DNA from: Streptomyces sp. SAI-127
GTDB taxonomy: Bacteria; Actinomycetota; Actinomycetes; Streptomycetales; Streptomycetaceae
DNA: 64,000 nt
Direction: 5' to 3'
Assembly: GCF_029894425.1 (NCBI RefSeq)
Contig: NZ_JARXYJ010000001.1
Coordinates: 5,642,001-5,706,000 of the forward strand
Notes under the pieces: model-generated
The model's input: only the letters and a program-made list of their open reading frames with translations
Database searches by the model: none
What the model was told of the DNA's origin: nothing
Translations under genes and position numbers: made by a program
In this document: one piece after another, positions 60,822 through 64,000 of the stretch
Position numbering within the stretch: the stretch's first letter is position 1
How the letters are laid out: each line of letters begins with the position of its first letter

Positions 60822-63218
60822 CTAAGCGGAAACGCGGCGGTCCACCCATCTCCACAAAAGTTCCAGGGTGGCCGCCGCCACCACCGAGATGCCGACCGCG
60901 ATCCACGGCATCGTCACCCCCACCAGCTTCAGCGCGAAGAAGTCCTGGAGCCAGGGCACCACCAGGACCAGGACGAACCCGAGGCCCATCGCCGCGACCA
61001 GCGCGAGGCGCCACCAGGTGTACGGGCGGGCGATGATCGCCAGCACCCACATCGAGATCAAGAACAGGGTCAGGGTCGCCGCGCTCGTCTCCGCGTCCAA
61101 CGCGCCGCTGCCCGTGTAGTGGTGACGGGCGATCAGATACGTCACGAAGGTCGCGATCGCCGCCACCACCCCGCCCGGGACCGAGTACCGCATCACCCGC
61201 CGCACGAAGTGCGGTCGCGCGCGTTCCTTGTTGGGCGCGAGGGCCAGGAAGAAGGCCGGGACGCCGATCGTCAGCGTCGACAGCAGGGTCAGGTGCCGGG
61301 GCAGGAAGGGGTACTCGACCTGCCAGCACACCACGAAGATCGCCAGCAGCACCGAGTACACGGTCTTCACCAGAAACAGGGTCGCGACCCGGGTGATGTT
61401 GCCGATGACCCGGCGCCCCTCGGCCACGACGGACGGCAGCGTCGCGAAGCTGTTGTCGAGCAGCACGATCTGCGCGACCGCCCGCGTGGCCTCCGACCCG
61501 GAGCCCATGGCCACCCCGATGTCGGCGTCCTTCAGGGCGAGCACGTCGTTGACCCCGTCACCGGTCATCGCGACCGTGTGTCCGCGCGACTGCAGCGCCC
61601 CCACCATGTCCCGCTTCTGCTGCGGGGTGACCCGCCCGAACACCGTGCCCTCGTCGAGCTCCTTCGCCATCCCGTCCTGGTCGGCGGACAGCCGGCGTGC
61701 GTCGACCACGCTGCCGTTCAGCCCGAGCTTGGCCGCCACCGCCCCGACGGAGACCGCGTTGTCGCCGGAGATGACCTTGGCGCGGACGTCCTGGTCGGCG
61801 AAGTACCGCAAGGTGTCGGCGGCGTCGGGCCGCAGCCGCTGTTCGAGTACGACGAGGGCGGTCGGCCGCGCTCCCCGGGCGACCTCGGGATCGTCGAGGT
61901 CGCGGGAGGCCCGGGCCAGCAGCAGCACGCGCAGTCCCTGCTCGTTGAGCCGCCCGGTATCGGCGAGGGCGGGGTCGCCGGGCGGCAGGAGCACGTCCGG
62001 TGCCCCCAGCAGCCACGTACTGGACTCGCCGTCGCCCTCGCTGAAGGAGGCCCCGCTGTACTTGCGGGCGGAGGAGAAGGGGAGCGACTCGGTGCAGCGC
62101 CACTCCTCGACGTCCGGGTAGGCGTCGATGATCGCCTGGAGGGAGGCGTTCGGCCGCGGATCCGACTCACCGAGGGCGCCCAGGACCTTTCGTACGTACG
62201 ACTCGTCGGCGCCCTGCAGCGGCCTGAGCTCGGTGATGTCCATGCCGCCCTCGGTGAGGGTGCCGGTCTTGTCGAGGCAGACCGTGTCGACGCGGGCGAG
62301 GCCCTCGATGGCCGGGAGCTCCTGCACGAGGGCCTGTTTCCGGCCAAGCCGGATGACGCCGATGGCGAAGGCGACCGAGGTCAGCAGGACCAGCCCCTCC
62401 GGGACCATCGGCACGATCCCGCCGACCGTCCGGGCGACGGAGTCCTTGAGGTCGTTGTCCTTCACGAACAGCTGGCTGATCACCAGGCCGATCGCGGTCG
62501 GGACCATCATCCACGTCACGTACTTGAGGATCGTGGAGATGCCCGAGCGCAGTTCGGAGTGGACCAGGGTGAACCGGGAGGCCTCCTCGGCGAGCTGGGC
62601 GGCGTAGGCCTCGCGGCCGACCTTGGTCGCCTCGAAGGCGCCGCCGCCGGCCACCACGAAGCTCCCGGACATCACCTGGTCGCCGGGCCGCTTCACCACC
62701 GGGTCGGCCTCACCGGTCAGCAGTGACTCGTCGATCTCCAGGCCGTCGGCCTCGACGACCACCCCGTCGACCACGGCCTTGTCACCGGGCCCGATCTCGA
62801 TCAGGTCGTCGAGGACGATCTCCGAGGTGCTCACCTGGGACGCGGTCCCGTCCCGCCGTACGGTCGGCCGGGCCTCGCCGATCACCGCGAGTGAGTCGAG
62901 GGTCTTCTTCGCCCGCCACTCCTGGATGATGCCGATCCCGGTGTTGGCGAGGATGACGTACCCGAACAGGCTGTCCTGGAACGGTGCGACGAACAGCATG
63001 ACCAGCCAGAGCACACCGATGATCGCGTTGAACCGGGTGAAGACGTTCGCCCGGACGATCTCCCCCATGCTCCGGCTGCTGCGCACCGGCACGTCGTTGA
63101 CCTGTCCGCGCGTCACCCGCTCGGCGACCTCGGCCGCGGTGAGTCCGCCCGTCGCCGGTGCCCGGAGCCTCGTGGGGTGCACAGGGTCGAGTTCGGCGCC
63201 CGCGTCGGTGTGCGTCAT
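60822..63218 (-). CDS. P-type cation-transporting ATPase, CtpE-like
   Basis: P-type ATPase of 798 residues. The actuator motif is LLTGEADPV, the phosphorylated aspartate 316 is in VCLDKTGTLTEGG, and the hinge is MTGDGVNDVLALKDADIGVA. The segment GGIVPMVPEGLVLLTSVAFA before the phosphorylation site resembles mycobacterial CtpE, a calcium transporter, and lacks the CPX of heavy-metal pumps. About eight to ten membrane helices are seen. The ion is inferred, not shown. Confidence 0.88.
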   Translation of the reverse strand: MTHTDAGAELDPVHPTRLRAPATGGLTAAEVAERVTRGQVNDVPVRSSRSMGEIVRANVFTRFNAIIGVLWLVMLFVAPFQDSLFGYVILANTGIGIIQEWRAKKTLDSLAVIGEARPTVRRDGTASQVSTSEIVLDDLIEIGPGDKAVVDGVVVEADGLEIDESLLTGEADPVVKRPGDQVMSGSFVVAGGGAFEATKVGREAYAAQLAEEASRFTLVHSELRSGISTILKYVTWMMVPTAIGLVISQLFVKDNDLKDSVARTVGGIVPMVPEGLVLLTSVAFAIGVIRLGRKQALVQELPAIEGLARVDTVCLDKTGTLTEGGMDITELRPLQGADESYVRKVLGALGESDPRPNASLQAIIDAYPDVEEWRCTESLPFSSARKYSGASFSEGDGESSTWLLGAPDVLLPPGDPALADTGRLNEQGLRVLLLARASRDLDDPEVARGARPTALVVLEQRLRPDAADTLRYFADQDVRAKVISGDNAVSVGAVAAKLGLNGSVVDARRLSADQDGMAKELDEGTVFGRVTPQQKRDMVGALQSRGHTVAMTGDGVNDVLALKDADIGVAMGSGSEATRAVAQIVLLDNSFATLPSVVAEGRRVIGNITRVATLFLVKTVYSVLLAIFVVCWQVEYPFLPRHLTLLSTLTIGVPAFFLALAPNKERARPHFVRRVMRYSVPGGVVAAIATFVTYLIARHHYTGSGALDAETSAATLTLFLISMWVLAIIARPYTWWRLALVAAMGLGFVLVLVVPWLQDFFALKLVGVTMPWIAVGISVVAAATLELLWRWVDRRVSA

Positions 63219-63330
63219 GCATTCGACGGTACGTGCGGTTTTGCGGCTTCACCCGCCGAGTGACCGGAAGTTCCGACCTGGGGAGGAGACGGGAACGGGC
63301 GAGTGATGCCGTGGTATTAGGGGACGTTCG

Positions 63331-63615
63331 TCACTCGGCAGCAGGGTCGGCGGCGGAATCGGTGCCGGCCGCCCTCTTGATCGCCGCGTCCCGCTTCCGC
63401 ACGTACCAGGTGCCGTACAGCCCGAGCACGCCCCCGGCCAGGCAGGTCCACAGCCACCAGGTGTGGTCGTGGTCCGCGAACCAGCCGTAGAAGGGAAGCT
63501 GCACGAGGAAGAGCACGAACCAGAGGATCGTGCCACCGGTGACGGTGGCGACGACGGGCCCTTCCAGGGGCTCCGGCGCCTCGTGCTTGATGGGTCCCGA
63601 AAAAAAACCGGCCAT
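63331..63615 (-). CDS. DUF2530 membrane protein
   Basis: Protein of 94 residues with two membrane helices: VVATVTGGTILWFVLFLVQL and WLWTCLAGGVLGLYGTWYV, and a charged tail (RKRDAAIKRAAGTDS). This fits the actinobacterial DUF2530 family, whose function is unknown. The gene lies between the P-type ATPase (same strand) and the divergent permease gene. Confidence 0.85.
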   Translation of the reverse strand: MAGFFSGPIKHEAPEPLEGPVVATVTGGTILWFVLFLVQLPFYGWFADHDHTWWLWTCLAGGVLGLYGTWYVRKRDAAIKRAAGTDSAADPAAE

Positions 63616-63733
63616 GGGGACAGCTTACGAGGCGATCACATCTACGCGCGGAGATGGTCATGGTCGACGTTATACGTTCATACTGAAACGGTTTGTGTCT
63701 GACCTTGTCTAAATCCACTCGTAGGAACATCCA

Positions 63734-64000
63734 ATGCCGACCGCCCTCGACCGCTACTTCAAGATCTCCGAGAGGGGCAGCAGTCTGCCCCGGGAGGTCC
63801 GGGGCGGCTTCGCCACGTTCTTCGCGATGGCCTACATCATCGTGCTGAACCCGATCATCCTCGGCAGCGCCAAGGACATGTACGGCCACCAGCTGGACAA
63901 CGGCCAACTGGTCACCGCGACCGCCCTGACCGCGGCCTTCACCACGCTCCTCATGGGCGTGGTCGGCAACGTCCCGATCGCGCTGGCCGCCGGCCTCGGT
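63734..64000 (+). CDS. NCS2-family purine permease (C-terminus outside window)
   Basis: The first 89 residues of a nucleobase permease of the adenine/guanine/hypoxanthine (AzgA-like) NCS2 branch: LDRYFKISERGSSLPREVRG, then FATFFAMAYIIVLNPIILGS and TTLLMGVVGNVPIALAAGLG. The rest is beyond the right edge. The ATG at 63734 has an AGGA site. The intergenic region before it (63616-63733) is relatively AT-rich and likely holds the promoters of both divergent genes. Confidence 0.88.
   Translation, partial: MPTALDRYFKISERGSSLPREVRGGFATFFAMAYIIVLNPIILGSAKDMYGHQLDNGQLVTATALTAAFTTLLMGVVGNVPIALAAGLG

Overview
The window is a piece of a high-GC actinobacterial chromosome, almost certainly Streptomyces. 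The supporting features are very high GC with GTG and TTG starts, the nagK/DasR-site arrangement, an XRE plus DUF397 pair, a mycothiol-type enzyme, a groEL with CIRCE operators and no groES, and futalosine-pathway menaquinone genes. Most genes are ordinary core genes in short operons. No rRNA, tRNA or CRISPR array was seen.

Positions 1-7700 are central metabolism. They hold the 5' part of an N-acetylglucosamine kinase behind two DasR-type operators, a divergent sugar-binding lipoprotein, a minus-strand gpgS-like, otsA and otsB block for phosphorylated sugar chemistry and trehalose, then threonine synthase behind a SAM-I (S-box) riboswitch and a CysO-like sulfur carrier. Positions 7700-10700 are the stress block: a cold-shock gene with a long leader, groEL with two tandem CIRCE operators, and a structured small RNA candidate ending in a strong terminator.

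Positions 10800-22730 become accessory. An Old Yellow Enzyme and a carboxylesterase are followed by a segment (13570-18842) bordered by two inverted, damaged IS630-type copies. It encloses a lipoprotein peptidase and a histidine kinase/response regulator pair. Beyond it lie two unrecognised or DNA-binding-like genes, a DinB protein, and a WhiJ-type XRE regulator overlapping a DUF397 protein.

Positions 22738-34363 hold small enzymes, the murR-murQ pair with a long inverted repeat over the regulator start, and the most unusual locus. This is a 1589-residue protein fusing a caspase-like protease, a helical middle, an HSP90/GHKL-type ATPase and repeated small C-terminal domains. It is co-transcribed with a 127-residue partner and looks like a conflict or cell-suicide system.

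Positions 34400-46700 are mostly housekeeping: cutC with a DasR-like site, a HelD/HelR-like helicase with a TTG start, an XPB-type helicase and a helicase-associated/WYL protein flanking galU, a HAD hydrolase and a cold-shock-domain protein. An IS200/IS605-type element (47109 to about 48412) carries an apparently intact TnpB and a recognisable right-end RNA region. It has replaced the 3' end of a small membrane-protein gene.

Positions 48690-64000 carry mqnD-mqnB, a DUF2771 lipoprotein, an MFS transporter, DUF3027, an ECF sigma factor with its overlapping membrane-anchored partner, a sacsin-type ATPase, two tandem small paralogs, two tandem secreted paralogs, a dispersed intergenic repeat, a CtpE-like P-type ATPase, a DUF2530 membrane protein, and the start of an NCS2 purine permease.
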